A DNA stretch of 38,706 bases, taken from IMG/VR virus record IMGVR_UViG_3300021373_003356, positions 1-38,706 of that record; one strand, written 5' to 3'. Both the position numbers and the translations under genes were made by a program. The stretch's first letter is position 1; every line of letters starts with the position of its first letter. The DNA comes from a virus. The notes under the pieces were generated by a model that ran no database searches, was not told the origin of the DNA, and saw nothing but the letters and a program-made list of their open reading frames with translations. Below are positions 1 to 12,900 of the stretch, piece by piece.

Positions 1-2
1 CA

Positions 3-3000
3 CTCACTCAAGTTGACAGTGCCATTGATGTTGTAAATGGCGAGGTTATTCTTGGGCAGCCAGACGTACAAGAAATCGTTTCTGTAACTCGTGATAACGG
101 CGTAGATGTAACCGAGTCTTTCATTCTTGACGATGGACAAAGAGACAACTATTACGACATTTCGAAACTCATCTTGAAAGATGGTGCTGATGATCCTGGC
201 AACGTCAACGTGACAATGAAGTACTTTGCACGTGGTGCAGGTAAGTTCTTCGGTCCTGGTTCATATGCTTCGATACCATACAAAGATGTTCCCGATCATA
301 CGCTCAACGATGGTACTACAGTCAGTCTGCGTAACTTCTTTGACTTCAGACCCGACAAAGCCTGGTCAACAAAAGCAACAGATGAGTTTGTAAACATCAA
401 CTATCTACCACAGAGCGGTACGTCAATCTCTGCTGATGCTGATTACTATCTGCCTCGTGCTGACAAACTGATTGCAACACAAGAAGGTGATATTCAGGTG
501 TTGATGGGTCAACAGTCAAAAGATCCACAGTTGAAGCCAACGCCCGATAACTCACTTGAGTTGTATCAGATTCTCATGAATGCCAACACGCACTCAGAAG
601 AAGACGTACAGATTCGAGCCATCGAACACAAGCACTATACGATGGCAGATATCGCAAAACTCGAAACAAAGGTTGATGATCTAAAATCATATACAGAACT
701 CAACATCAACGAACTGCGAGCATTGTTCGAAGCATCACTTGACAGTGATGGTCTAGAGCGAGAGGCTTCTGGTTTCATGGTCGATGACGTACAAGATCAG
801 ACTGGTTCTGAGACAGAGAACGAAGATTATGCCGCTTCGATTGACCCAGAAAACAATCTGATTCGACCCCTTGTTGACGAAGATAACATTCGACTTGTGA
901 TGGAAACTGACAACACAATCAGCACAAACGTTACAAAGAAGGGTGATAATGTCTACGTCGATTATACATCAACCGAGTGGAAAAAGCAAGACTTAGCAAG
1001 TGGTTTTGTTAACATTAATCCATTCGGTCGTGTTGACAACGTAGGTACAATTAAGTTATCACCATCTTCAGATGAGTGGAAAGATTCGAAAGAAGAAGCC
1101 ATCAAAGCAGTTGTTGGTACATCAAGACTTGATACAAAGCAAGCATTCTTGTGGAACAACTGGGCTTGGAACTGGAAAGGAAGAGCAGATGAAGATCTTT
1201 GGTACAGTAATGACTATGGTGAAGAGCAACGCGGTGCTGTTCGTACTCGAAAGACTCTTTCACAAAGTGACCGATATGCTTCAGTACCCGGAAACAGAAA
1301 TGCAGGCGGCTATGTACGCCGCGTGGTTTCCCGTGACACACTACGAAAGAGAATCGGCCGTCGATACATCGACCTTGCACTGATACCTTGGATTCGTTCA
1401 CGTCGAATCTACTTCAAGGCTCAAGGTCTGAAACCAAACACTAAGTTTACACCGTTCTTTGATGGTAAAGACGTATCAGCATGGTGTAAGCCAGAGACCA
1501 CGTTTGTACAGTGGGCTGATCGTACAGATGACAACTCGAACAAGTTCCAGTATAACTCACTGACTGGGCACCCATTCTCATCTGGTCAGACCGGTGAAGA
1601 ACTGGTTTCAGATGCAAACGGTGAAGTGATCGGCTCATTCTGGATTCCTAATCTGAAGCCTGCCTACTACATCGCAAGACGTGGCAAGCGAAGAAGAATC
1701 AAGCAAACCTATCTGCGATTCAGAGCAGGTGTTCGTGAGTTCAAACTTCTCGATATCAGCGAGAACAACTGGGCAGCCGCAGACAGTAAAGCGTTTGCAT
1801 ATTACTCAGTAATGGGCTCTCTGCCTCACATCTATGCAAACATCTTCAGTACTCGTTTTGGTAACAAAGTATGGCCACTGCCGAACGCAGGTAGTTTCCC
1901 AGCATCGTTCTCACCACAAGAACTGAAGAAGACACTTGATGCTGTTGGCACAGGTGATGTTGGTCTGTTCAGACCTTACAAATCAGGGCAATATGGTCCA
2001 CAAGATGGCTTCCTCAATACAGCGGCGTTGAATACGATTGATGCTGATGGTGAGATGTCTACGGTTCTGTCTGATTACATCAACGTAAACAATAAGCAGT
2101 TTGCGGGTAACACGATTCTACCGCTCAACTTGCCACAGAATCCTTTGTCTCAGACGTTCTATGTTGACAATCAGTTTGGTGCTACACTCACTAAAGTCAA
2201 ACTTTACTTCCGTAAGAAAGATTCAGGTAACATACCGATCTCGATTCACATACGACCTGTAGTTGACGGCAAACCATCAATGTCTGACATTGTACCAGAC
2301 TCACACGTATTCAAAAATCCTGCTGATGTTGTAGCGATTGGTCTTGAGCCTACAATCTCAACGCTTCTGGCTGCACCAACAACATTCGAATTTGATGAGC
2401 CAGTTCTTCTCAAGCCTTGGACTCATTATGCAATTGTTGTTCAGACAGCATCAACAGAGTACGAGATCTTTAGTGCGAAGACTGGGCAAGCGGTACTTGG
2501 TGAGCCAAGTCGACCAATCTCCACACAGCCTCAGTTAGGCAAACTGTTCTTGCCTCAGAATGGTGTGTACTGGTTCGAGTCGAAAGATCAAGATCTAGCA
2601 ATCACTCTCGAACGTGCTGTATTTGATGTAGGTGGCGGTTCACTTGTATTGAAGTCACTACCTGCTCCTGCAAAAGCACTTGAGTCAAATCCGATTCAAT
2701 TGAATGATCAAAACCAGACTGCAACCGTAGCACACCCATGTCACGGCTTCAAGGTTGGTGATACTGTACAGATTGACAGTGCTGATGGTATCAGTAATCT
2801 AACGTCAGCGCAAGTGAATGGTACTTACACGATTACAGCACAAGATCATACTGGCTATCAGTTTGATATCGGAGTTCAGTCAGACTCAGACATTACCGGT
2901 GGTGGTGTCAAGGTACTTGCAACACGAAACATCATATTCGATGTTGCAAACCCAACCATTGAAACTGTAATACCAAACTTCACTTCTGCTGAATACTCAG

Positions 3001-3710
3001 CGAAGTTTATCACAGGTGCTTACTCATCTCAAGCCGCTTCAGAGCGTTTCTTGCCAAATGGTGAGACTGGTTCTATCGCCGATGCTAAGTTCCAGAAGAT
3101 AACGCCAGACGTGAACATTCAGTTTGATAAGCCACGTGCTATCTACAATGAAGATGTTACTGATGGCACAAGTGGTCTGGGTGGCGGAACACCAGGTAAC
3201 ACCGAGTCTGTCTATATCAAAATTGATATGAAGACCGCAAACGACTATGTGTCACCAATCGTTGACTTACAACGTGCATCACTTGGGCTTGCAGGTATCT
3301 GCATCAACGATTCGGCTGAAAATACTCCGTTGAATTATGTGCCTGAGACTCGTGCAAACGGTGGTTCAAATGCGTCTCGACACATTACTGCACCTGTAAC
3401 GCTTGAAGTGCCAGCAACAGGGCTTGATGTGAAGACTGATTTGAATATACCACAAGGTTGTGCCGTAGACTTCTACTATAGAACCTGCGCAGGCGATCAA
3501 GTTCTCTCTGAGCAACCATGGGTATATCGAGCACCCGAAACACCTGTGCCTGAGACACAACGTGGTGAATTCACTCGTGCACAATACTTGCCTGGAAACA
3601 GAGGCGGTGATCTACCGCCGTTTACTCAAGTACAGACCAAGTACGTGATGAAAGGATCAGGGCAAGGACCTTCACTCAGAAACTTCGAAAATAAATACTT
3701 GGCGAAATAA
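3..3710 (+). CDS. Large virion structural (tail/baseplate-associated) protein, 5' end outside window
   Basis: The reading frame is open from base 3, so the true start lies upstream; the ATG at 174 is internal. At least 1235 residues are present. The sequence resembles the large structural proteins of marine T4-like phages that begin with a DUF4815-type region; that N-terminal part would be outside the window. Visible parts are a short helical stretch near base 630-760 (YTMADIAKLETKVDDLKSY), a beta-rich middle, a jelly-roll-like segment at about 2120-2620 (LSQTFYVDNQFGATLTKV), an inserted small beta module at about 2690-2930 (HGFKVGDTV ... NGTYTI), and a C-terminal beta domain. There is no signal peptide or catalytic motif. 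It overlaps the next gene by one base (TAATG), implying coupled translation. The family assignment is from remembered resemblance; its exact place in the virion is inferred. Confidence 0.8.
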   Translation, partial: LTQVDSAIDVVNGEVILGQPDVQEIVSVTRDNGVDVTESFILDDGQRDNYYDISKLILKDGADDPGNVNVTMKYFARGAGKFFGPGSYASIPYKDVPDHTLNDGTTVSLRNFFDFRPDKAWSTKATDEFVNINYLPQSGTSISADADYYLPRADKLIATQEGDIQVLMGQQSKDPQLKPTPDNSLELYQILMNANTHSEEDVQIRAIEHKHYTMADIAKLETKVDDLKSYTELNINELRALFEASLDSDGLEREASGFMVDDVQDQTGSETENEDYAASIDPENNLIRPLVDEDNIRLVMETDNTISTNVTKKGDNVYVDYTSTEWKKQDLASGFVNINPFGRVDNVGTIKLSPSSDEWKDSKEEAIKAVVGTSRLDTKQAFLWNNWAWNWKGRADEDLWYSNDYGEEQRGAVRTRKTLSQSDRYASVPGNRNAGGYVRRVVSRDTLRKRIGRRYIDLALIPWIRSRRIYFKAQGLKPNTKFTPFFDGKDVSAWCKPETTFVQWADRTDDNSNKFQYNSLTGHPFSSGQTGEELVSDANGEVIGSFWIPNLKPAYYIARRGKRRRIKQTYLRFRAGVREFKLLDISENNWAAADSKAFAYYSVMGSLPHIYANIFSTRFGNKVWPLPNAGSFPASFSPQELKKTLDAVGTGDVGLFRPYKSGQYGPQDGFLNTAALNTIDADGEMSTVLSDYINVNNKQFAGNTILPLNLPQNPLSQTFYVDNQFGATLTKVKLYFRKKDSGNIPISIHIRPVVDGKPSMSDIVPDSHVFKNPADVVAIGLEPTISTLLAAPTTFEFDEPVLLKPWTHYAIVVQTASTEYEIFSAKTGQAVLGEPSRPISTQPQLGKLFLPQNGVYWFESKDQDLAITLERAVFDVGGGSLVLKSLPAPAKALESNPIQLNDQNQTATVAHPCHGFKVGDTVQIDSADGISNLTSAQVNGTYTITAQDHTGYQFDIGVQSDSDITGGGVKVLATRNIIFDVANPTIETVIPNFTSAEYSAKFITGAYSSQAASERFLPNGETGSIADAKFQKITPDVNIQFDKPRAIYNEDVTDGTSGLGGGTPGNTESVYIKIDMKTANDYVSPIVDLQRASLGLAGICINDSAENTPLNYVPETRANGGSNASRHITAPVTLEVPATGLDVKTDLNIPQGCAVDFYYRTCAGDQVLSEQPWVYRAPETPVPETQRGEFTRAQYLPGNRGGDLPPFTQVQTKYVMKGSGQGPSLRNFENKYLAK

Positions 3711-3937
3711 TGAAAAAATTTGAAGAAGTGGTCGGGCACCCGGACTTAGTCCGGGATCCCGAAACCCGCGCTATACTGAATGTAAACCACGAAAAGATCG
3801 AAGCATACCGCAAACGCAAAGAAGAACGCAAAAGACTCAAAGCAGAAAGACAAGACGTTGATGATCGGCTATCAACCCTCGAAGGTGATATGGCTGAGAT
3901 CAAGTCTATGCTAACCCTACTGACCAAAAACATATAA
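3710..3937 (+). CDS. Small coiled-coil protein conserved in marine T4-like phages
   Basis: A 75-residue protein whose ATG overlaps the stop of the preceding gene (TAATG). The N-terminus (EEVVGHPDLVRDPETRAILN) matches a short protein I recall next to structural genes in T4-like cyanophages. A very basic/acidic helix (residues 30-50, KRKEERKRLKAERQ) follows, then a C-terminal heptad-like helix (LSTLEGDMAEIKSMLTLL), so an oligomeric coiled coil is likely. Its function is unknown. Its position between two very large virion proteins would suit an assembly factor or connector, but this is inference. The TAA stop is embedded in the late promoter of the next gene. Confidence 0.8.
   Translation: MKKFEEVVGHPDLVRDPETRAILNVNHEKIEAYRKRKEERKRLKAERQDVDDRLSTLEGDMAEIKSMLTLLTKNI
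3739..3755. other. Perfect GC-rich hairpin inside the start of the small coiled-coil gene
   Basis: CCCGGAC at 3739-3745 and GTCCGGG at 3749-3755 form a perfect 7-bp stem with a 3-base TTA loop, in a locally GC-rich patch that continues with GGGATCCCG. There is no T-tract, so it is not a standard terminator. It lies about 30 bases into the coding sequence and could affect mRNA processing or translation. It may also simply reflect the protein sequence. Confidence 0.5.
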
Positions 3938-3940
3938 ATA
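3933..3940 (+). promoter_or_regulatory. T4-type late promoter for the giant tetrad-repeat gene
   Basis: A perfect TATAAATA, the T4 late promoter consensus recognised by RNA polymerase with the gp55-family late sigma factor and the sliding clamp. It lies 33 bases before the ATG at 3973. The upstream gene's stop codon (3935-3937) lies within it. Confidence 0.8.
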
Positions 3941-3972
3941 GGGACAACGATTTTTACTGTTGAGCCTGTTTA

Positions 3973-6900
3973 ATGTCTTCTGTACCGTTTCGCTTTGCGA
4001 ATGATACAAATAATACTGGAGCGATCAAAGAATTTTTGGTCTCTGAGGAAGACTATCTGGCTTACCGTGCCGGTAAGTTTCTCAGTCAGTTTAGCAAGAC
4101 AGAATCATCTGCACTAACCGACGGGCAAACATCAACAACAGTTACGATTGGTGAATACGAAGACACCATCTATAACGAAAATCTACCTACTGATCCTCCT
4201 GTCACAAAGACTCGACAATATGTCGCAACAGTCACGGGTAGTGTTGACAGACACGCACTCGTGTTTGCAGGACCTCCTTTACCACCTCTTGTCTATGAAG
4301 ATGATACGCTTATCATCAAAGTCAGACTTGATATTAGTCATGATGAACTAGAAGAAGCACAGGCAGAAATTATTTTAGCCAACTCTCTTTCAGCCAACGT
4401 GACAGTATCCGCTTCACCAGCCGCGACATCGATTGTAGGCAATCGTGTTACATGGGAGGATTTTGGTTCTGGGCTTTCAGGAGCCTATGAAGCGACATAT
4501 ACACTTACGTTCACAGACACCAGTGCAGGATCAATATCGATAGTCACTACATCGACTGATCCAGATAACCAAGAATCAATCGATGAATCTGGTAGTGCAA
4601 CATACTACTTGCGTGTTGAAGATGCAAACGCTTTTGGTTGTGAGTCTGTACTCACAACTGAACTTTATCAAGAATCCGGAACAATTCAAGAGACAGGACC
4701 CGACAAGAGAAATCCTGTTTACTTTGATCGTGTAAGAAATGGTCTGAAAGAAATGAACGAGTCAGAGTTAGATGCTCTTGTCACTCGACTCGTTGGTAAC
4801 CTGGTTAAAAATGAACGACCTGGGTCATTTAGGTTATCTGCTGGTAGTCCAGGTGCTGATTGGGAAGTCTGGCTAGAAGACATCTTTGTCGATACACGAT
4901 CAGACGGATCACAACAGACCTTCTCAATATGGCTACGCAAAGATGCGCCTCAGCCTACAATGTATAAGCCACTTGCTATTCTACGTGAAAGTAGTAACTT
5001 TGCCGGTCTGAAAGAAATGAATGACACACAGATCGAGTTCACGTTTGGTGAACGTGCGAAGCGTGTCATTATGGAAAGCAAGGTCGGCACATATCAGTTA
5101 CGATCAAGCGAACAAGGTGCGCCCACAGATCCCGGTACTTGGGAACAGAGAGGCTTTGCACTCGATACAAGATTATCATACGAAGAGACAGGTGAATATG
5201 AATCAGTAGCCTCATATGATGCAGAGTACGTTGAAACTTACATACCGAATTACATCGCAGAATATGTTTCGGAATATGTACCTACGTATGAAGGCGAATA
5301 TCTATCAGCATATTCAGACGAATACGAAAGCAATTATATTTTTGATTACGAAGGTAGTTATCAGTCAGATTATGAATCTGATTATGAGTCAGACTATGCT
5401 TCTGAATATATTGCCGCTTATGATTCAGAGTATTGTGATGACTATGGTGAAGATTATATTGGCACGTATCAGGGCGAGATCGATCAAGGTTTCTATACGA
5501 CAGCCTATGAAGGCGCAGATTATTCTGGCTTCTATGAAGGCACAGATGATTATGAAGGGCAACCGTACGCAAGTATTTACTCAGGCGAACTTTATACAGT
5601 GGAGTATGCATCGGAATATGCATCACAATACACAGGTGGTTATGAAGGCATTGTTGGTGAACCGTATGAAGGTGCTTATGAAGGTGTAGACGTAGAGCCA
5701 TATGAAGGCACATACGAAAGTCTCTATGAGTCTGATTATACGGGCGATTATGCAACACAAGTCACTGAACCATATATTGGCGATTATGTTGGGCAAATAG
5801 AAGAGCCATATGAAGGCGGATACGGTACCAATTACACTGGCACTTATATTGGCGAATATACTTCTCAGATCGAAGAAGAATATACGGGCGAATATGTCGG
5901 CACTTCAGGCGAGCCTTACACTGGTGGTTACGAAGGCACACTACTTCAGCCATATATTGGCGCATACGAAGGCGGCGACGAAGAGCCATATATTGGTGTG
6001 TACACTGGGCAACTCGATGAGAACTACGTTGGTTCTTATGAAGGCGATCAGACAGAAGGTTATGTTGGACAATACGAAGCAATCATTGGCGAGCCATATG
6101 CAGGCGAGTATGCGGGTGTAAATGTTGAGCCTTATACCGGTGAATATGAAGGTGTTCTGCTAGAGCCTTACACTGGACAATATGAAGGCATATATGAATC
6201 AGAATATCTTGGGCAGTATGCTGGTGGTATAATCGAACCATATGTCGGTGACTATGAAGGTGTAAACACTGAACCATATACTGGACAATACGAAGGGCTT
6301 TATACATCTTTGTACGCAGGCGAATATGGCGGCGAAGACCTTGAGCCATATGCCGGCGAATACGAAGGCATTGATCCAGAGCCTTATACTGGCTTCTATG
6401 AAGGCGCTTACACATCATTATATGCTGGTGAATATGTCGGCATCAATCAAGAGCCATATGCTGGCGAATATACAGGTGGTGTTGAAGAAACATACACTGG
6501 TGAATATACGGGTATCAACACTGAGCCGTATGAAGGGCAGTATGAAGGGCAATACGAAGCAGTTTACATTGGTCCGTATACAGGAGTCCTTGAAGAGCCT
6601 TACGCCGGAGAATATGCCGGTACAAATGTAGAGCCTTATATTGGTGAATACTCAGGCGTCTATGCTTCTCAATATATTGGACCTTATGAAGGTGTTAATG
6701 CTGAACCTTATATCGGGCAGTACGCTGGTGGTATTCTTGAAACATATGAAGGTGGGTACGAGGGACTTTACGAATCTTTATACACCGGCTCATATACAGG
6801 AATCGATGAAGAACCATACGCCGGCGGTTATGTGGGTCAAGATCTTGAGCCGTATACGGGCGAATATATCGGTATTATTGCAGAGCCGTATACTGGGCAA

Positions 6901-9900
6901 TATGAAGGCATCTATGAATCTGACTATCAAGGGCTTTACACTGGTGTCGATGAAGAACCTTATATCGGGCAGTATGCTGGTGGTGTAATCGAACCATATA
7001 TTGGTGATTATGAAGGTATCAACGCAGAGCCGTATACCGGTCAATATTCAGGTGTATATGAATCTGATTATATTGGCGGATACGAAGGCGTTGACCTAGA
7101 ACCGTATACGGGTGCATACACTGGGCAAATAGTTGAGCCATATGCTGGTGAATATGCCGGTGATGTTATTCAGCCATATGAAGGCGCATATGAAGGGCTC
7201 TACACCTCTGTTTATATCGGAGATTATGCCGGTGGTGTTATTGAACCATATACTGGTGAATATGTTGGGCAACCTGTTGAGCCATATACTGGCGCTTACG
7301 AAGGTGTTCTTGATGAACCATATACTGGCGTATATCAAGGGCAATATTTAGGAACGTATGTTGGTGATTATGCCGGTACAAACGTTGAACCATATGCCGG
7401 CGAATATGAAGGTATTGATCTAGAACCATACACTGGTGCATATACTGGGCAAGATTTAGAGAATTACATCGGCGGGTATGAAAGAACAATTTCTGAGCCA
7501 TATGCAGGTCAGTATACCGGACAAGTTCAAGAAGGGTATGTTGGCGATTACGAATCAGATTATTCAGGTGAATATCTGGGCACATACGTTGGTGAGACTG
7601 ATGAAACTTATGAAGGCACATACGAACAGTTAGTCATTGAGCCATACACAGGTGCATATACTGGGCAAGACTTAGAAAACTATACAGGATTCTATGAAGG
7701 ACCTGTAGACGAAGATTATCTTGGCGGTTACGTGGGTACATATCAAGGCATCTACGTAGGCGAATACGCGGGTGCGGATGATGAGCCATATGTCGGTGGC
7801 TACGAAGGCAATATCAACCAAACATATCTTGGCACTTATGTCGGCACCTATATCGGTGAATATTCAGGCGGCTATACTGGGCAAGATCCAGAGCCTTACA
7901 CTGGGCAATATACCGGGCAAATTGAACAACCATATATTGGATCATATGAGGGTACATACCTAGGCATATACGGCGGGCAATACGAAGGTGTTGATTTAGA
8001 ACCATATACAGGTGCATACACAGGCGTTGATACTGAGCCTTATGAAGGTGCATATCCAGAAACGTATGAAGGCACATACACAGGCGAATACACTGGTAAC
8101 GTTGAACAACCTTATACTGGCGGATACACAGGTATTGTTCAACAGCCATATGAAGGCGAGTATGGCGGTGGTTATCTCGGCACTTATGTGGGTAACTACG
8201 AACGCACTCTTGACGAACCATATACTGGTGGTTACGAACGTGCGCAAGATCAAACCTACATTGGCTCATACACTGGGCAATACGAAGGCGCCGCTCAAGA
8301 AGCATATGGCGGTACTTACATAGGAACATATACTGGTGTTTATGCTGGGCAATATGGCGGTCTGGTTGATGAGCCTTATGCTGGTCCTTATACTGGGCAA
8401 TATACTGGACAATATGAAGGTCAGGCACAACAACCATACGTTGGTCCTTATACCGGAAGTTACACGGGGCAATATACGGGCGTCGATCCTGAGGGCTATG
8501 AAGGTCCTTATACTGGTCCTTATACTGGGCAATATACAGGTAATGATTCAGAGCCGTATGTTGGCGCATACACTGGTACTTACGAAGGGCAATATACGGG
8601 CGTTGATAATGAACCTTACCTTGGCACGTATACAGGTTCTTACACTGGGCAATATACTGGGCAACCACAACAAACCTATGCCGGTAGTTACACTGGTTCT
8701 TACACTGGGCAATATGAAGGTGTTATAGGGCAAACGTATGAAGGTCCTTACACCGGTTCTTACACTGGACAGTATACTGGCCAGCCACAGCAAAACTACG
8801 TGGGTCCTTACACCGGTTCTTACACTGGGCAATATACTGGGCAACCACAACAAACCTACGTGGGTTCATATACCGGCGGATACACTGGGCAATATACTGG
8901 GCAGCCACAGCAAAATTATGCAGGTTCTTATACCGGCGGTTACACTGGGCAGTATACTGGCCAGCCACAGCAAAACTACGTGGGTTCTTACACTGGGCAA
9001 TATGTCGGTGCTTATACTGGGCAACCACAACAAACCTTTGTGGGCAATTATACCGGCGGTTATACTGGGCAATACACTGGGCAGATCGGGCAACAGTATG
9101 AAGGTCCTTATGTCGGCAGTTATACTGGACAGTATACTGGGCAAGCACAAGAAAACTATGAGGGCGTTTATACCGGTTTTTATACAGGGCAGTACACGGG
9201 TAACGTACAACAAAACTATGTGGGTGGTTATACCGGTAGTTATGTTGGTCAATACACTGGGCAAGTGCAACAAAACTACGCGGGACCATATACCGGAGGT
9301 TATACTGGACAATATACTGGGCAGCCACAGCAAAATTATGAAGGTGCTTACGTTGGGCAATATACTGGGCAATATACCGGTGCACCGCTAGAGGGATATC
9401 TTGGTACTTATGTTGGTACTTACTTTGGCAATTATACTGGACAAGTAGGGCAGTCCTATCTTGGAACGTATAACGCACCGGGATCTCAGAACTATAACTT
9501 GAGATTCGGTAATGACGCCGGAAGTTTCCAGGATTTTCCTGATCCCATATACAACACGAATAATTCAGCATCAAACATGAACGCCCCGTCAACGATTTAT
9601 GTCGGTGATACTGTTACCGTCGATGTTGATATTGACTGGGACTTCGGTGTTAATGGACCTTATGATATAAGAACTGGTGTTCGAAATATTGGTACTTGTT
9701 CAACCACTGTTTCAATCACGAATGTCACTGGTTCAGGATTTTCATCAAGCACGTCTTTGGGTATTCCACCATACAGTGGCACAAACCAAGGTATTAGCAA
9801 CACCAATGTACCTTCATCCACGACCTTTGGTTCCGCTAATTGTGATGTTACATATACAATTACTGGTACAGGTACTTTCCGACTATCAGGTCGTTGCGGT

Positions 9901-12900
9901 TGGGGCGACGGTGAATACTCTGCTCCTTTCCAGCAATTAGGGCAGTATCGCTCGCAATCAGGTACCTCATCAACAGTTGCGGCCGCACAGCCGGCGTCTT
10001 ACGAAGGTTTATATACTGGTTTTTACGAAAGAACACAATCAACGCCGTATTCAGGTCCTTATGAAGGTCCATATTTTGGCACCTACACTCGACAGCAAGA
10101 TAGTTCGATAGATCAATCTTATGCTGGCACATATACCGGTTCGTATGAACGTACTCAAGACGGCACGAACCAAGAAACATATCAGGGAACATACACCGGT
10201 TCATATGAGCGTACTCAAGATAGCGCGGCTCAAGAGACATATCAAGGCACCTACACTGGTTCTTATCAACGGACTCAAGAAGAAACTATCAACGAATTGT
10301 ATTTTGGCACCTATACTGGTTCTTATCAACGGGTTCAAGATGGTACAAACCAAGAGACATATCTTGGTACATACACCGGAACGTATGAACGTCAACAAGA
10401 CGGTACAAACCAAGAAACGTATACGGGTGCATATGTCGGCTCTTACGAACGTACCCAAGCCACCCCGGTTAATGAGACATATCAAGGTACGTATACCGGT
10501 ACCTATGAACGTACACAGGATGGCACAAACCAAGAGCCGTATGAAGGTACGTATACCGGTACCTATGAGCGTACTCAAGACGGTACGAACCAAGAAACCT
10601 ATGAAGGCCCATATACCGGTACCTATGAGCGTACTCAAGATGGCACGAACCAAGAAACGTATGAAGGTACGTATACCGGTACATACGAACGTGTTCAAGA
10701 TGGCACGAACCAAGAAACCTATGTTGGATCATATACTGGTGGCTATACTCGATTACAAGATGGTACAAACCAAGAGACATATGAAGGCGGCTATACCGGT
10801 TCGTATGAACGTACACAGGATGGCACAAACCAAGAGCCGTATGAAGGGCAATACATCGGCACTTATGAAAGAACTCAGCCGGGCACGAACCAAGAAACCT
10901 ATGAAGGCACATATGTCGGTGAATACGAGCGTACTCAAGATGGCACGAACCTTGAAACCTACATTGGTAATTACACCGGTGCTTATGAACGTACCCAAGA
11001 CGGCACGAACCAAGAAACCTATGAAGGCACATATACCGGTGGCTATACTCGATTACAAGACGGCACAAATGATGAGACTTACGAAGGCACATACACAGGT
11101 CAGTATGCTCGTGAAGTTGAACAACCATATGAAGGCAATACACAAGAGCCTTATGAAGGTTCTTATGTAGGAAGTTATATTCGACAACAAGACTCTACAC
11201 AAGAAGAGCCGTATGTCGGGCAATATACCGGTCTTGCACAAGAGCCTTACATTGGGCAGTATACAGGTATTGTAGAACAGCCATATGAAGGTGAATATCT
11301 GGGCGCATATCTGGGCACTTACGTTGGTGGTTATGAGCGCACAGACTTTGAAACATATGCTGGCGGTTACGAGAGAACACAGCCAGAGCCTTATGCTGGT
11401 CCTTATACTGGGCAGTACCTTGGCACATATATCGGTGATTACACTCGAAGTGATTTCGAAACATATATTGGCGACTACACACGAGTCATAGAAGAAAATT
11501 ATGAAGGCACATATGCAGGCATATATGAAGGCGCATATGTCGGCTCTTATGAGCGTTCACAAGATGAAGAATATATTGGTGAGTATGAGCGAACAATTGG
11601 CGAGACTTACGATGGTCCTTATCAAGGTCCTTACGAAGGTCCATACATCGGCACGTACACGAGAATCGACTTTGAAACTTACGAAGGGCAATATGGTCGT
11701 ATCGAAGATGAACCATATGAAGGCTCTTATCAAGGCGAATATGCGGGCATTTATACGGGCTCTTACGCAAGGCAAATTGAAAAAACTTACGAAGGCAGTT
11801 ACGAGCGAATTGACTTTGAGACGTATGATGGAAACTACATTGGCGGTTATGCCGGCAACTACATTGGCCAATACGTAGAAGATGCTGAAGAGCCTTACAC
11901 TGGTGTTTACACAAGCAATTACACCGGCGATTATGGTGGTGATTACGAACGAACTGATTTCGAAACTTATGTGGGTGAATATACAAGCATTGACTTTGAA
12001 GGTTATCAAGGTGAATATGAGAGAACCGACTTTGAAACGTATGTTGGTGACTACACACGAATTGATTTCGAAACATATCAGGGTGATTATAGCCGAGTTG
12101 ATTTCGAACCATACGAAGGCGCTTATGTGGGACCGTATGAAGGTCAATATGTCGGGCAATATACGCGAATCGACTTTGAGACGTATCAAGGCATTTACGA
12201 AAGAGCGGCCTTTGAAACGTATTCTGGTGAGTATGGTCGTATCGAAGATGAACCATATGATTCAACTTATTCGGGCGAAGAACTCGAAACATATGATGGC
12301 ACATATTCACGTATAGATTTTGAAACTTATGCCGGCGAGTATGAGCGAAATGACTTTGAAGGATATATCGGTGATTATACTCGAACAGACTTTGAAACAT
12401 ATACATCGGCTTATGAGGGAAATCAAGACGAAGAATATGTTGGCGAGTACACAAGAACAGACTTTGAAACATATTCGGGTGAATATGGTCGTCTCGAAGA
12501 TGAACCTTATGTGGGTGATTATACTCGCGATGATCCCGAAACATATACATCGTCTTATGCAGGTCAGATGGATGAAGAGTATGTTGGCGAGTACACTCGC
12601 GAAGACTTTGAAACGTATCAAGGCGCATACGAAAGAGAAATAACAGAGCCTTATATTGGTAACTATGAACGTACAATCGAAGAAGATTATACGGCACAGT
12701 ATGTGGGTGATCAGTTAGAGTCTTATCAAGGCGAGTATGGTCGTGAAGAGGATGAACCTTATGTCGGTGAATATACTCGCATTGACTTTGAGACCTACGA
12801 AAGTGTTTATGAGGGTGACCAGCAAGAGCCTTATGATGGTGAATATTCTCGTATAGACTTTGAAACTTACGTTGGTAATTATGAACGTACCATCGAAGAG

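Noticed and set aside
174-176. ATG at 174 as the true start of the first structural protein
   Set aside because: The frame is open and codes convincingly (NGEVILGQPDVQEIVSVTRD) back to base 3, so the start is upstream of the window.
3690-3697. AATAAATA as a late promoter for the gene at 3710
   Set aside because: It has a mismatch to TATAAATA and lies only 13 bases before the ATG, compared with 25-33 for the others, leaving almost no leader.
10081-11100. Evenly spaced 60-bp direct repeats resembling a CRISPR array or tandem iterons
   Set aside because: There are no unique spacers between constant repeats. The whole unit is in frame within one continuous coding sequence and varies mainly at synonymous positions.
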